Shown here piece after piece: positions 22,848-31,578 of a stretch of 64,000 nt of DNA. The DNA is from Enterobacter pseudoroggenkampii (lineage in GTDB: Bacteria > Pseudomonadota > Gammaproteobacteria > Enterobacterales > Enterobacteriaceae). The stretch spans positions 124,001-188,000 of the forward strand of contig NZ_JAPMLV010000002.1 in assembly GCF_026420145.1 (NCBI RefSeq), written 5' to 3'. The notes under the pieces were generated by a model. The model had not been told where the DNA came from. It worked only from the letters and a program-made list of their open reading frames with translations, and did not search any database. A program made the translations under genes and the position numbers. Numbering within the stretch: the first letter of the stretch is position 1; every line of letters starts with the position of its first letter.

Positions 22848-24026
22848 TCACACGTCTTTTACGCGGCAGGTCAGCAGAAGCGTCACGACAGAGAGCGCCG
22901 CAATCATCCAGTAGACAGACGCATGCCCATAGCTTTGCGCCAGCGCCCCCTGAATCACGCCTGCCAGAATCACCCCGGTTGAAATACTGTTGGTAAAAAG
23001 CGTGGTCGCCGAGCCGGCACGACCGGGCATGAGATCCTGAAACCAGAGCATGCCGATCCCGGCAACAATCCCGATAAACACGGCGTTAAACAGCTGCAGC
23101 GCCAGCAACGCTTCACGCGAATGGAAAAGGATCAGCCCCGCGTAGAACACCACTCCGGCCGCCACGGCAACGATCATCATCCGACGCTTTCCAAAGCGCT
23201 TAACGTAGTAACCCGCCAGAATCATCGCCGGAATCTCCAGCCCGGCAGCGGTTCCCATTAAGATCCCCGCGAGTTTGTCCGGTAAACCCAGATCGCTGCT
23301 GATCCACAGCGGCATATCGATAATGTACATCGTGTTGCAGGTCCACATCAGCGTGGAGGCAATAAACAGCATGCGAACGTTTTTATCCTGCCAGCCGCTC
23401 ACCTCGGTGACAGGTTTATCCGTTGCCTGTTCAACGCGCGCCACGGACGGCAGCGCGAAGGCAATCAATGCCAGGCTGATGACAAAAATCCCGGCGGCGA
23501 TGGAGAACATGGTGGTAAAGCCGTAGTTCAACGCCAGCATGAAGGCCAGCGGCGGGCCAATGACCCACGCCAGCGAGAGCTGGGCACGCATCACCGAGCT
23601 GAACATCACCACTTCCCGCGCCGAGTTATCCGCATATTCACGGGCCAGCGCGAACAGCTGCGGCATGGCGGTGTTCGCCAGTGACGCCAGCAGCACGCCG
23701 AAGGTAATGAGCGTCAGATAATGACGGTTAAAGGCGAAGAGCAGCGCATTGCCCACCGCCATGGTGCAGCAAAAGAGGATCAGCCTGCGGCGATCGCCCT
23801 GGCTGTCCGATCGTTTCGCCAGCGCGAGGCTGACCAGGATCCCGGCAATGGCGTTAACGGTATAAAACAGGCCGACCCAAAACGGCTGTGCCCCCACCTC
23901 GCGGCTGAGAAACAGGCTCAGCGTCGGCGCCTGCAACGCCCCCGCCACGCCCATCATAAAGGCCACCAGCATAAAAGCGGCATACACGCCGTTCAGGCGT
24001 CGCCCCATCGTCATCAACCACAGCAT
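22848..24026 (-). CDS. setA: SetA, sugar efflux transporter
   Basis: SetA is a major-facilitator-family exporter of glucosides and lactose-like sugars and is co-transcribed with the small RNA SgrS in E. coli. I start it at the ATG at 24026 (MLWLMTMGRRLNGVYAAF), preceded by AAGGA, which gives 392 residues as in E. coli; a longer frame to 24119 would run into the SgrS terminator. About twelve membrane segments and the MFS loop motif (LAKRSDSQGDRRR) are visible. Read-through of the sgrS terminator or a separate promoter would be needed for expression. Confidence 0.96.
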   Translation of the reverse strand: MLWLMTMGRRLNGVYAAFMLVAFMMGVAGALQAPTLSLFLSREVGAQPFWVGLFYTVNAIAGILVSLALAKRSDSQGDRRRLILFCCTMAVGNALLFAFNRHYLTLITFGVLLASLANTAMPQLFALAREYADNSAREVVMFSSVMRAQLSLAWVIGPPLAFMLALNYGFTTMFSIAAGIFVISLALIAFALPSVARVEQATDKPVTEVSGWQDKNVRMLFIASTLMWTCNTMYIIDMPLWISSDLGLPDKLAGILMGTAAGLEIPAMILAGYYVKRFGKRRMMIVAVAAGVVFYAGLILFHSREALLALQLFNAVFIGIVAGIGMLWFQDLMPGRAGSATTLFTNSISTGVILAGVIQGALAQSYGHASVYWMIAALSVVTLLLTCRVKDV

Positions 24027-24074
24027 GCGCAAGTCCTTGTGAAAGCGAATCAAAATCGGGTGAAAGAATAAACG

Positions 24075-24320
24075 AAAAAAGCCAGCAAAAACATTTTGCT
24101 GGCGGGTGATAAGCACCAATACTCAGTCACACATGATCGAGGCGAGTTAGCGGGAAGAGGTCGGTGTTGTAACGTCCCACTGCATCAATTCTTCTAACGT
24201 TTTCAGCCGTTGCTCTGCACACTGGCGGGCCAGCCAGGACGATCCTTTTGTCGCTGAAAAGTACTGCTGATAAAACTGACGTGCGGTAGACCTCTTCATA
24301 ATTTACCTCCTCACTTCATC
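24075..24320 (-). ncRNA. sgrS: SgrS, sugar-phosphate stress small RNA
   Basis: This is the dual-function RNA that, with Hfq, base-pairs to ptsG mRNA during glucose-phosphate stress. The pairing segment at 24114-24132 reads GTGTGACTGAGTATTGGTG on the minus strand, which I recall as identical to the E. coli SgrS segment that covers the ptsG ribosome-binding site. The 3' end is an Hfq-type terminator: GCCAGCAAAA, a short loop, the complementary arm and six T residues (24103-24075). The 5' end is placed at 24320 by similarity to the E. coli start GATGAAG; it is seven bases downstream of a good -10. The RNA is about 246 nt and carries sgrT in its 5' half. Confidence 0.93.
24147..24299 (-). CDS. 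sgrT: SgrT, small inhibitor of glucose uptake
   Basis: SgrT is encoded inside SgrS and blocks PtsG transport activity directly. The frame begins MKRSTARQFYQQYFSAT and runs 50 residues, with a strong Shine-Dalgarno (AGGAGG) eight bases before the ATG. The core RQFYQxYFxAT and the later LEELMQWD correspond to E. coli SgrT (43 residues; RQFYQHYFTAT and LEGLMQWD). The N-terminus has five extra residues and the C-terminal tail differs. Confidence 0.9.
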   Translation of the reverse strand: MKRSTARQFYQQYFSATKGSSWLARQCAEQRLKTLEELMQWDVTTPTSSR

Positions 24321-24327
24321 GAGGAGA

Positions 24328-24333
24328 ATTATT
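24328..24333 (-). promoter_or_regulatory. sgrS -10 box
   Basis: AATAAT on the minus strand ends seven bases before the inferred SgrS 5' end. No good -35 is seen at the expected distance, which fits a promoter that needs SgrR as activator. Confidence 0.6.
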
Positions 24334-24387
24334 GGCCTAATATAGGGATAAATAAATTGCTGGTTTTTTGTCAGGAGTTCCCCTTTT

Positions 24388-26043
24388 ATGCCTTCCGGTC
24401 GTCTGCAACAACAGTTTATCCGCCTCTGGCAGTGCTGCGAGGGGCAATCGCAGGAGACCACGCTCAACGAGCTGGCTGACCTGCTTAGCTGTTCCCGCCG
24501 TCATATGCGTACGCTGCTCAACACCATGCAGCAGCAGGGTTGGTTAAGTTGGGAAGCTGAGGCGGGACGCGGCAAACGTTCGCGGTTGACCTTTCTCTAT
24601 ACCGGGCTGGCGTTGCAGCAGCAGCGCGCGGAAGACCTGCTCGAGCAGGACCGCATCGATCAGCTGGTTCAGCTGGTGGGCGACAAAGCCGCCGTGCGCC
24701 AGATGCTGGTTTCCCATCTCGGACGCAGTTTTCGTCAGGGACGACACATCCTGCGGGTGCTCTACTATCGCCCAATGAAAAATCTGCTGCCCGGCACGGC
24801 CTTACGTCGCTCAGAAACCCATATGGCCCGGCAAATTTTCAGCGGTCTGACGCGGATAAATGAGGAAAACGGGGAACTGGAAGCGGATATCGCGCACCAC
24901 TGGCAGCAACTTTCTCCGCTTCACTGGCGCTTCTTTTTACGCCCCGGCATTCACTTTCACCATGGTCGCGAGCTGGAGATGCACGACGTCATCGCCTCTC
25001 TGGAACGCGTCCGAAGGCTGCCGCTCTACTCGCATATTTCGCGTATCCACTCCCCCACGGCCTGGACGCTGGACATCGAGCTGTCGCAGCAGGATAAGTG
25101 GCTTCCCTGGCTGCTGGGCTACGTGCCGTCGATGATTTTGCCCGGCGAGTGGGAATCGATGAACAATTTTGCCAGCCTGCCGATTGGCACCGGGCCCTAC
25201 TCCGTGTCCCGCAATAACAGCAACCAGCTGAAAATCCGCGCGTTCGATGACTACTTTGGCTATCGGGCGCTGATCGACGAAGTCAACGTGTGGGTATTGC
25301 CGGATCTCAATGAAGACCTGAGCTGCGGGCTGACGCTTGAAGGCCCCACCACGGGAGAAAAAGCCGTGGAGAGTCGCCTGGAGGAGGGATGCTACTATCT
25401 CCTCTTTGATCGCCGCACCCACCGCGGGGCAAACCAGGCCGTCCGCAAGTGGATCAGCCACGTGTTGTCCCCTGCCAATCTGATCTACCATGCGGAAGCG
25501 CAGTACCAGACATACTGGTTCCCGGCGTACGGCCTGCTTCCGCGCTGGCACCACGCCCGCCCGTCGCACTGCGACAAGCCCGCAGGGCTGGAGTCCATCA
25601 CCCTGACCTACTACCGCGAGCACGTGGAGCATCGTTTTATCGCCAGAATCATGACCCGACTGCTGGCGGCCGAAGGAGTAACGCTGGAGGTCAGGGAAGT
25701 TGACTATGACGAATGGCACCAGGGGGATATCACCAGTGATATCTGGCTTAACAGCGCCAACTTCACCCTGCCGCTCGATTTCTCGCTCTTCTCGCACCTG
25801 TATGAAGTCCCGCTGATCCAGCACTGCATCGAACGGGACTGGCAGCAGGACGCCGCCCTGTGGCGCGCGGGCGAGATGAATTTAGCCGCGTGGTGCCAGG
25901 CGTTACTTGCCGAACAGGCGATCGTGCCGTTGATCCACCACTGGCTGATGATCCAGGGCCAGCGCAGCATGCGCGGCCTGCGGATGAATACCCTGGGCTG
26001 GTTTGATTTTAAATCCGCCTGGTTTGCGCCCCCGGAGCCATAA
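24388..26043 (+). CDS. sgrR: SgrR, transcriptional activator of sgrS
   Basis: SgrR senses sugar-phosphate stress and activates the divergent sgrS/setA transcript. The 551-residue length equals E. coli SgrR. An N-terminal winged helix-turn-helix (roughly residues 1-70, with [21 protein letters not shown] as recognition region) is followed by a large solute-binding-protein-like domain (about 160-500) that resembles periplasmic ABC binding proteins of the SBP_bac_5 type. The start is 67 bases from the inferred SgrS 5' end, so the two promoters share a short control region. thiB follows on the same strand. Confidence 0.96.
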   Translation: MPSGRLQQQFIRLWQCCEGQSQETTLNELADLLSCSRRHMRTLLNTMQQQGWLSWEAEAGRGKRSRLTFLYTGLALQQQRAEDLLEQDRIDQLVQLVGDKAAVRQMLVSHLGRSFRQGRHILRVLYYRPMKNLLPGTALRRSETHMARQIFSGLTRINEENGELEADIAHHWQQLSPLHWRFFLRPGIHFHHGRELEMHDVIASLERVRRLPLYSHISRIHSPTAWTLDIELSQQDKWLPWLLGYVPSMILPGEWESMNNFASLPIGTGPYSVSRNNSNQLKIRAFDDYFGYRALIDEVNVWVLPDLNEDLSCGLTLEGPTTGEKAVESRLEEGCYYLLFDRRTHRGANQAVRKWISHVLSPANLIYHAEAQYQTYWFPAYGLLPRWHHARPSHCDKPAGLESITLTYYREHVEHRFIARIMTRLLAAEGVTLEVREVDYDEWHQGDITSDIWLNSANFTLPLDFSLFSHLYEVPLIQHCIERDWQQDAALWRAGEMNLAAWCQALLAEQAIVPLIHHWLMIQGQRSMRGLRMNTLGWFDFKSAWFAPPEP

Positions 26044-26082
26044 CGCTTTCGTAATATTCACCAAATCATTACAATAGCGCCG

Positions 26083-26170
26083 TTCTCAACGGGGTGCTGC
26101 ATCACAGATGTGCGCTGAGATAATACCCGTCGAACCTGATCCGGATAACGCCGGCGAAGGGATTTGAGGC
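26083..26170 (+). ncRNA. TPP riboswitch (thi box) of thiBPQ
   Basis: The conserved thi-box elements appear in order: GGGGTGC (26091-26097), CTGAGA (26115-26120), ACCCG, then CCTGATCCGGATAACGCCGG and CGAAGGGA (to 26163). The outer helix can form between CTCAA (26085-26089) and TTGAG (26164-26168). It lies directly upstream of thiB and is the class known to bind thiamine diphosphate. Confidence 0.95.
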
Positions 26171-26211
26171 TGTCGCTCAAAATCCTTTGCCACTCAACTT
26201 TGAGGTGCAAA
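26171..26211 (+). promoter_or_regulatory. Riboswitch expression platform and thiB RBS
   Basis: CTCAAAATCC (26176-26185) can pair with GGATTTGAG at the 3' edge of the aptamer, competing with the outer aptamer helix. Downstream, CTCAA (26193-26197) faces TTGAG (26200-26204), which contains part of the GAGG Shine-Dalgarno before the GTG start. This suggests translational control by sequestration; no T-run terminator is seen. Confidence 0.65.
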
Positions 26212-27195
26212 GTGTTAAAAAAAGTTCTCCCCCTGCTGGCGCTTTTTGCGCTGCCTGCTTTTGCGAAGCCCGTCCTGACGGTCTACACCTATGACTCCTT
26301 CTCTGCCGACTGGGGCCCGGGCCCGGTGGTCAAAAAAGCCTTTGAAGCCGACTGCAACTGCGAGCTGAAGTTCGTGGCGCTGGAAGATGGCGTTTCGCTG
26401 CTCAACCGTCTGCGCATGGAAGGGAAAAACAGCAAGGCTGACGTGGTGCTCGGGCTGGATAACAACCTGCTGGAAGCCGCCTCGCAGACCAAACTGTTTG
26501 CCAAAAGCGGCGTCGCGTCGGATGCCGTTAACGTGCCTGGCGGCTGGAAGAACGACACCTTTGTGCCGTTCGATTACGGCTACTTTGCTTTTGTTTATGA
26601 CAAAAATAAGCTGAAAAACCCGCCGAAGAGTCTGAAAGAGCTGGTGGAAAGTGACCAGAAATGGCGCGTGATTTATGAAGATCCGCGGACCAGCACCCCG
26701 GGCCTCGGTCTGCTGCTGTGGATGCAAAAGGTCTACGGGGATAAAGCACCGGAAGCGTGGCAGAAGCTGGCCGCCAAAACCGTCACCGTGACCAAGGGCT
26801 GGAGCGAAGCCTATGGTCTGTTCCTGAAAGGTGAAAGCGACCTGGTGCTGAGCTACACCACCTCTCCGGCCTACCACATCATCGCCGAGAAGAAAGACAA
26901 CTACGCTGCGGCGAATTTCGCTGAAGGGCACTATCTGCAGGTGGAAGTGGCCGCGCGTACCGCCGCCAGCAAACAGCCGGAGCTGGCCGAGAAGTTCCTG
27001 AAGTTCATGGTTTCACCGGCGTTCCAGAATGCGATTCCCGCAGGCAACTGGATGTATCCGGTCACTAACGTTGCGCTGCCAGCAGGTTTTGAGCAGCTGA
27101 CCAAACCAACAACCTCGCTGGAGTTTACGCCGCAGCAGGTCGCCGCGCAGCGTGCCGCATGGGTAAGTGAATGGCAACGCGCCGTCAGCCGTTGA
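26212..27195 (+). CDS. thiB: ThiB, periplasmic thiamine-binding protein
   Basis: ThiB (TbpA) captures thiamine and its phosphates in the periplasm for the ThiPQ importer. The start is a GTG at 26212 after GAGGTG; upstream in-frame codons lie in the riboswitch and are rejected. The 327-residue product matches E. coli. It begins with a signal peptide (MLKKVLPLLALFALPAFA, cleavage before KPV) and continues as a type II periplasmic binding protein (VLTVYTYDSFSADWGPGP). It overlaps thiP by 25 bases. Confidence 0.96.
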   Translation: MLKKVLPLLALFALPAFAKPVLTVYTYDSFSADWGPGPVVKKAFEADCNCELKFVALEDGVSLLNRLRMEGKNSKADVVLGLDNNLLEAASQTKLFAKSGVASDAVNVPGGWKNDTFVPFDYGYFAFVYDKNKLKNPPKSLKELVESDQKWRVIYEDPRTSTPGLGLLLWMQKVYGDKAPEAWQKLAAKTVTVTKGWSEAYGLFLKGESDLVLSYTTSPAYHIIAEKKDNYAAANFAEGHYLQVEVAARTAASKQPELAEKFLKFMVSPAFQNAIPAGNWMYPVTNVALPAGFEQLTKPTTSLEFTPQQVAAQRAAWVSEWQRAVSR

Positions 27196-28781
27196 TTCCC
27201 GGCTGGCTACTTCCCGGGCTGCTCGCCGCCATAGTGATGGTGGTGGTCAGCCTGGGGGCTTTTCTTGCACTGTGGTTCAACGCGCCAGAGAGCGATCTGC
27301 TCGCCCTCTGGCACGACAGTTACCTCTGGCACGTAATCCGGTTCTCCTTCTGGCAGGCGTTTCTTTCTGCCCTGCTCTCGGTGATCCCGGCCATTTTTCT
27401 GGCGCGCGCCCTGTATCGGCGGCGTTTTCCCGGCAGGCAGGCCCTGCTGCGCCTGTGCGCCATGACGCTGATACTGCCCGTGCTGGTGGCGGTATTCGGC
27501 ATTTTGAGCGTTTACGGTCGCCAGGGCTGGCTGGCATCGCTGTTCGGCCAGCTTGGTCTGGAATGGTCATTCTCGCCTTACGGACTGCAGGGCATCCTGC
27601 TGGCACACGTCTTTTTCAATATGCCGATGGCAACGCGCCTCTTCTTGCAGGCGCTGGAGAACATTCCCGGCGAGCAGCGCCAGGTTGCCGCCCAGCTCGG
27701 CATGCGCGGCGTGTCGTTCTTCCGCTTTGTCGAATGGCCGTGGCTGCGCCGCCAGATCCCGCCCGTGGCGGCATTAATCTTCATGCTCTGCTTTGCCAGC
27801 TTTGCCACCGTGCTGTCGCTCGGCGGCGGGCCGCAGGCCACCACCATTGAGCTGGCGATTTACCAGGCGCTGAGTTACGACTACGATCCCGGTCGCGCCG
27901 CGCTGCTGGCGATAGTCCAGATGACATGCTGCCTTGCCCTGGTCCTGTTGAGCCAGCGGCTGAGTAAAGCCATTCCTGCAGGCAGTCACCAAATAACCGG
28001 CTGGCGCGATCCGCAGGACAGCCTGCACAGCCGCGTCAGCGATTTTATCCTGATCGGGCTGGCACTCCTGCTTCTGTTGCCGCCGCTGCTGGCCGTTATC
28101 GTTGACGGACTGAACCTCAATCTCCTGTCTGTCCTGCAACAGCCCGTCCTCTGGCAAGCCACCTGGACCTCGCTGCGTATCGCGCTGGCTGCCGGATTAC
28201 TGTGCGTCATCCTGACCATGATGCTGCTGTGGAGCAGCCGTGAGCTTTACGCCCGCCAGGCGCAAAAAGCCGGACAAATGCTGGAGCTGACGGGCATGCT
28301 GATTCTGGCGATGCCGGGGATCGTGCTGGCGACGGGCTTCTTTTTGCTGTTCAACAGCACCATCGGCCTGCCGGAAAGCGCCGACGGCATCGTGATCTTT
28401 ACCAACGCCTTAATGGCCATCCCTTATGCGCTCAAGGTGCTGGAAAACCCGATGCGCGACGTCAACAGCCGCTACAGTTTGCTGTGCCAGTCGCTGGGCA
28501 TGCAGGGCTGGCAGCGGCTGAAGGTGGTCGAACTGCGCGCGCTAAAACGTCCGCTGGCACAGGCGCTGGCGTTTGCCTGCGTGCTCTCTATTGGAGACTT
28601 TGGGGTCGTGGCGCTGTTCGGCAATGACGATTTCCGCACGCTGCCCTACTGGCTCTATCAGCAAATCGGCTCTTACCGCAGTCAGGACGGCGCGGTCACC
28701 GCGCTGTTACTGCTGCTGCTGTGCTTTGCCTTATTTACCGTTATCGAGAAACTTCCGGGGCGTGATGTTAAAACTGACTGA
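27171..28781 (+). CDS. thiP: ThiP, thiamine ABC transporter permease
   Basis: ThiP is the membrane permease of the thiamine importer, built as a fusion of two permease halves. The 536 residues equal E. coli ThiP. About twelve hydrophobic segments are visible, and each half carries the EAA-loop that contacts the ATPase ([20 protein letters not shown] near 170 and [20 protein letters not shown] near 440). It starts inside the end of thiB and ends inside the start of thiQ, so the three genes are translationally coupled. Confidence 0.96.
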   Translation: MATRRQPLIPGWLLPGLLAAIVMVVVSLGAFLALWFNAPESDLLALWHDSYLWHVIRFSFWQAFLSALLSVIPAIFLARALYRRRFPGRQALLRLCAMTLILPVLVAVFGILSVYGRQGWLASLFGQLGLEWSFSPYGLQGILLAHVFFNMPMATRLFLQALENIPGEQRQVAAQLGMRGVSFFRFVEWPWLRRQIPPVAALIFMLCFASFATVLSLGGGPQATTIELAIYQALSYDYDPGRAALLAIVQMTCCLALVLLSQRLSKAIPAGSHQITGWRDPQDSLHSRVSDFILIGLALLLLLPPLLAVIVDGLNLNLLSVLQQPVLWQATWTSLRIALAAGLLCVILTMMLLWSSRELYARQAQKAGQMLELTGMLILAMPGIVLATGFFLLFNSTIGLPESADGIVIFTNALMAIPYALKVLENPMRDVNSRYSLLCQSLGMQGWQRLKVVELRALKRPLAQALAFACVLSIGDFGVVALFGNDDFRTLPYWLYQQIGSYRSQDGAVTALLLLLLCFALFTVIEKLPGRDVKTD

Positions 28782-29466
28782 TGTAACCTGGCTTTATCAG
28801 CATCTGCCGATGCGCTTCACGCTCTCCGTGCGCCAGGGAGAGATGATCGCCGTGCTTGGCCCAAGCGGCGCAGGAAAAAGCACGCTGCTTAATCTGGTTG
28901 CGGGTTTTCTGCAGCCGGCAAGCGGATCGATCGTCATAGATAACCGGGATCATACCCACACGCCGCCCGCAAAACGTCCTGTCTCAATGCTGTTTCAGGA
29001 AAACAACCTGTTTACCCACCTGACGGTGCGGCAAAACATCGCGCTGGGAATGCACCCGGGACTCAGGCTGAACGATGACCAGCGCCATAAGCTGGAGATC
29101 ATTGCCGCACAGATGGGGATCACCGGGTTTATCGACAGGCTGCCGGGCGAGCTCTCCGGCGGCCAGCGTCAGCGCGTGGCGCTGGCGCGTTGTCTGGTGC
29201 GCGAACAGCCGATACTGCTGCTGGATGAGCCGTTCTCGGCGCTCGATCCCGCGCTGCGTCAGGAGATGCTGGCCCTGGTGCAGGAGGTCTGTCAACGCCA
29301 GCAGCTGACGATGCTGATGGTTTCGCACAGTATTGAGGATGCCGCACGGATTGCGCCGCGATCGGTGGTCGTTGCTGAAGGGCGAATTGCGTGGGATGGG
29401 AAGACGGAAGAGCTGCTCAGTGGTCAAGCGGGGGCGTCTTCACTGTTAGGCATTCGCGCGGTCTGA
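28765..29466 (+). CDS. thiQ: ThiQ, thiamine ABC transporter ATPase
   Basis: ThiQ energises the ThiBPQ importer. The start is the ATG at 28765 ([18 protein letters not shown]), which overlaps thiP by 17 bases; a longer frame from 28573 is an accident of the thiP sequence. The product is 233 residues. Walker A is GPSGAGKST (residues 32-40), the ABC signature is LSGGQRQR, and Walker B is [13 protein letters not shown], followed by the switch histidine in VSHS. It is the last gene of the operon; a GC hairpin follows within three bases. Confidence 0.95.
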   Translation: MLKLTDVTWLYQHLPMRFTLSVRQGEMIAVLGPSGAGKSTLLNLVAGFLQPASGSIVIDNRDHTHTPPAKRPVSMLFQENNLFTHLTVRQNIALGMHPGLRLNDDQRHKLEIIAAQMGITGFIDRLPGELSGGQRQRVALARCLVREQPILLLDEPFSALDPALRQEMLALVQEVCQRQQLTMLMVSHSIEDAARIAPRSVVVAEGRIAWDGKTEELLSGQAGASSLLGIRAV

Positions 29467-29468
29467 TG

Positions 29469-29489
29469 CCCTCTCCCACGGGGAGAGGG
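29469..29489. repeat. CCCTCTCCC/GGGAGAGGG hairpin between thiQ and yabI
   Basis: A 9-bp stem (29469-29477 with 29481-29489) with a three-base loop sits between convergent thiQ and yabI. There is no T run on either strand. The same core recurs at 49551-49572 between another convergent pair. It looks like a dispersed intergenic repeat of enterics rather than a classical terminator. Confidence 0.7.
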
Positions 29490-29499
29490 GAAATAGTCC

Positions 29500-30267
29500 T
29501 TAACGACTGACCACTTTCAATAAAATCTCACCGTACACCGGCATCAGCGGGTGACGAATCAGCGCCACCAGCGCCACCGCCGCCACGCCCAGCGTCAGCG
29601 GGGCAAGCCAGAGCAGGCGAGTACGCGGGAGGTAGCGCGTCAGGCGATCGATATTCGCTTTCCCGCTACGCCACAGCCGCCAGCAGAGCCATGCCGCCAG
29701 CCACAGTAGCACAGCCGTGCCCAGCAGCAACCACTTAAACTCACCGCTTTGCATACCGTCAGGAATATCAATGGCAGCACCCGCGAGGATCCCCGGCAGG
29801 AAGTAGAACGGCGGCCAGAAGACACAGCCGATAATGTTCGGTACCACGAATTTCGCGACGGGCAGATCCAGCATCCCCGCCACCATCGGCACCAGCGGAC
29901 GCGTTGGCCCAACGAAGCGGCCGACGAGGATGGTAAACATGCTGTGCTGGTGCAGCGCATGCTCGGTCTTATCCAGCAAGGCTTTGTTCTTTTTCATAAA
30001 CGACCAGCGGTGCAGCGGCTTCTTAAAGCGCCAGCCCAGCCAGAAGGAGATCCAGTCGCCCAGCAGGCAGCCGATAATCCCGGCCAGCCACGCCTGCCAG
30101 AAATTGACCTCGCCGCTGCCGATCAGCGCGCCAAGCCCCGCCATCATCACGGTGCCGGGCAGGATCAGCCCAACCAGCGCCAGCGACTCCAGAAACGCCA
30201 CCAGCGCCACGGCGATGAGTGAGTACATAACGGACTGGGTAATAAAATGTTCCAGCAATGCCTGCAT
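29500..30267 (-). CDS. yabI: YabI, DedA-family inner-membrane protein
   Basis: This is a DedA/VTT-domain polytopic membrane protein of 255 residues (E. coli YabI: 254). DedA proteins are needed for membrane homeostasis and are linked to undecaprenyl-phosphate or phospholipid recycling; the specific role of YabI is not settled. Visible signatures are FLESLALVGLILPGT, the re-entrant-loop region GDWISFWLGWRFKKP and VGRFVGPTRPLVPMVAG with its conserved arginines. It is convergent with thiQ and lies downstream of araC. Confidence 0.92.
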   Translation of the reverse strand: MQALLEHFITQSVMYSLIAVALVAFLESLALVGLILPGTVMMAGLGALIGSGEVNFWQAWLAGIIGCLLGDWISFWLGWRFKKPLHRWSFMKKNKALLDKTEHALHQHSMFTILVGRFVGPTRPLVPMVAGMLDLPVAKFVVPNIIGCVFWPPFYFLPGILAGAAIDIPDGMQSGEFKWLLLGTAVLLWLAAWLCWRLWRSGKANIDRLTRYLPRTRLLWLAPLTLGVAAVALVALIRHPLMPVYGEILLKVVSR

Positions 30268-30395
30268 AACTATTCCGGTCAGAAAACGAATCAGCGATTC
30301 TGCTTAGCGCCCCGCACCGCGTCAAGGCAACAATTGTCTGAATAGTTTACAGGTTGCTTCCCGCATTCACCTGTTTGTTTATCTTTTTTTACCGT

Positions 30396-31241
30396 TTATT
30401 CACATCCCGCGCGGAATTCACTCGGGCTGGCACCGGTACATTTTTTAAATACCCGGGAGAAATAGAGCTGATCCTCAAAGCCCACGTTGCGCCCCACGGT
30501 GGCGATGGGCATCCGGGTGGTGCTGAGCAGCAGCTTCGCCTGGCTGATCCGCTGGTCCTCGCGCCAGCTCAACACGCTGACGCCCAGCTGCTGGCGAAAC
30601 AGATGCGACAGACGCGACGGCGAAAGGCAGACGTGCTGGGCAACGCTGGCGATATCAAACTGGCTGTCAGCAAGGTGGTCGCTGATGTACTGGCAGGCGT
30701 CGCGCACGCGGTTATCCAGCGGCGGGTTAAGCGACTCGTTAATTGCCTCCATCCGTCGCAGCAGCAGCTGTTCGAGCAGGTTAATCGCCAGCAGTTCAGC
30801 GTAACGACCACCGGCCTGTCCCGCCTCGATAATCTGCGCAAAAAGCTCGCGAAACTGCGCCAGATGAACCTCATCCGGGCGATAAAAACCGGTGTGCGCA
30901 AAAATAGCCGGCCAGGAAAGCCACTCCTGCCAGTAGGCGCGCGGACGGAAGTAGACCCACTGGTGATACCACTCTTTGGCATCCGGATGACGGCCATAGT
31001 GGTGGATCTCCCCCGGCGGGAACAGCAGGATATCGCCGGGGCGGCAGACAAACTGCTGGTCACCGTTCTTGATGATCCCTTCCCCTCGCACGGTCAGGTT
31101 GAGGATATATCCTTTCATCCCAAGCGGTCGGTCGACGTAAAAGTCGAGATATCCCTCAGCCTCGATAGGGGTCAGTCCCGCCACAAGGTGCGCGTTAAAC
31201 GAGTATCCCGGCAGCAGGGGATCGTTTTGCGTTTCGGCCAT
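30396..31241 (-). CDS. araC: AraC, arabinose operon regulator
   Basis: AraC represses araBAD by DNA looping without arabinose and activates it with arabinose. I start it at the ATG at 31241 ([15 protein letters not shown]), giving 281 residues. E. coli AraC has 292; the Salmonella protein is 281, and here too the protein stops after EFRAGCE, lacking the E. coli tail. The N-terminal arm and cupin-like arabinose-binding domain span about 1-170 and the two helix-turn-helix motifs about 180-281 ([19 protein letters not shown] and [20 protein letters not shown]). It is divergent from araBAD. Confidence 0.96.
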   Translation of the reverse strand: MAETQNDPLLPGYSFNAHLVAGLTPIEAEGYLDFYVDRPLGMKGYILNLTVRGEGIIKNGDQQFVCRPGDILLFPPGEIHHYGRHPDAKEWYHQWVYFRPRAYWQEWLSWPAIFAHTGFYRPDEVHLAQFRELFAQIIEAGQAGGRYAELLAINLLEQLLLRRMEAINESLNPPLDNRVRDACQYISDHLADSQFDIASVAQHVCLSPSRLSHLFRQQLGVSVLSWREDQRISQAKLLLSTTRMPIATVGRNVGFEDQLYFSRVFKKCTGASPSEFRAGCE

Positions 31242-31269
31242 AGATTCAGTTCTCCCAAGGGTCCTGAAG

Positions 31270-31287
31270 GAAACCAATTGTCCATAT
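31270..31287 (-). promoter_or_regulatory. araO2 operator half-site
   Basis: GAAACCAATTGTCCATAT, written on the plus strand, matches the E. coli araO2 core. It lies in the araC leader, about 210 bp from araI1 (centre to centre), the distance that allows the repression loop in E. coli. Confidence 0.85.
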
Positions 31288-31410
31288 CATTAAAAGCAGC
31301 TTAAAAATGGCCCGCGAAAAGATCCAAAAAGCATCACGCCGCTTTTACATCCGCCATGTTTCAGCCTTTCCCCCTGATTTCTCCGCCTGAGCAGGTAGAT
31401 AAGCAGTAAC

Positions 31411-31447
31411 AAAAGTGTCTATAAGTGCGGCAGAAATGTCCACATTG
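31411..31447. promoter_or_regulatory. araO1 operator region
   Basis: The stretch around AGTGTCTATAAGTGCGGCAG and AATGTCCACATTG corresponds base for base, with few changes, to E. coli araO1, which autoregulates araC. Confidence 0.75.
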
Positions 31448-31449
31448 AA

Positions 31450-31472
31450 TATTTGCACGGCGTCACACTTTC
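31450..31472 (+). promoter_or_regulatory. CRP site of araBAD
   Basis: TATTTGCACGGCGTCACACT, with the TCACAC right half-site, is identical to the E. coli ara CRP site as I recall it and sits between araO1 and araI. Confidence 0.8.
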
Positions 31473-31480
31473 CGTTGTAA

Positions 31481-31518
31481 CAGCAATTTAGTCCATAAGA
31501 TTAGCGGATCCTGCCTGA
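31481..31518 (+). promoter_or_regulatory. araI1-araI2 activation sites
   Basis: I1 (CAGCAATTTAGTCCATA, 31481-31497) and I2 (TAGCGGATCCTGCCTGA, 31502-31518) are direct repeats 21 bp apart and correspond to the E. coli araI half-sites. I2 overlaps the -35 of PBAD, as needed for activation. Confidence 0.88.
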
Positions 31519-31544
31519 CGACTTTTGTCCCCAGTCTCTAATGT
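31515..31544 (+). promoter_or_regulatory. PBAD promoter
   Basis: CTGACG (31515-31520) and TAATGT (31539-31544) with an 18-bp spacer occupy the positions of the E. coli PBAD hexamers. Both are weak, consistent with dependence on AraC and CRP. Confidence 0.75.
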
Positions 31545-31578
31545 TCTTCCATACCTCTTTTTTCGATGGAGCAACACC

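Noticed and set aside
30268..30347. 8-bp inverted repeat AACTATTC/GAATAGTT upstream of yabI
   Set aside because: Short arms with a 64-base spacer are expected by chance.
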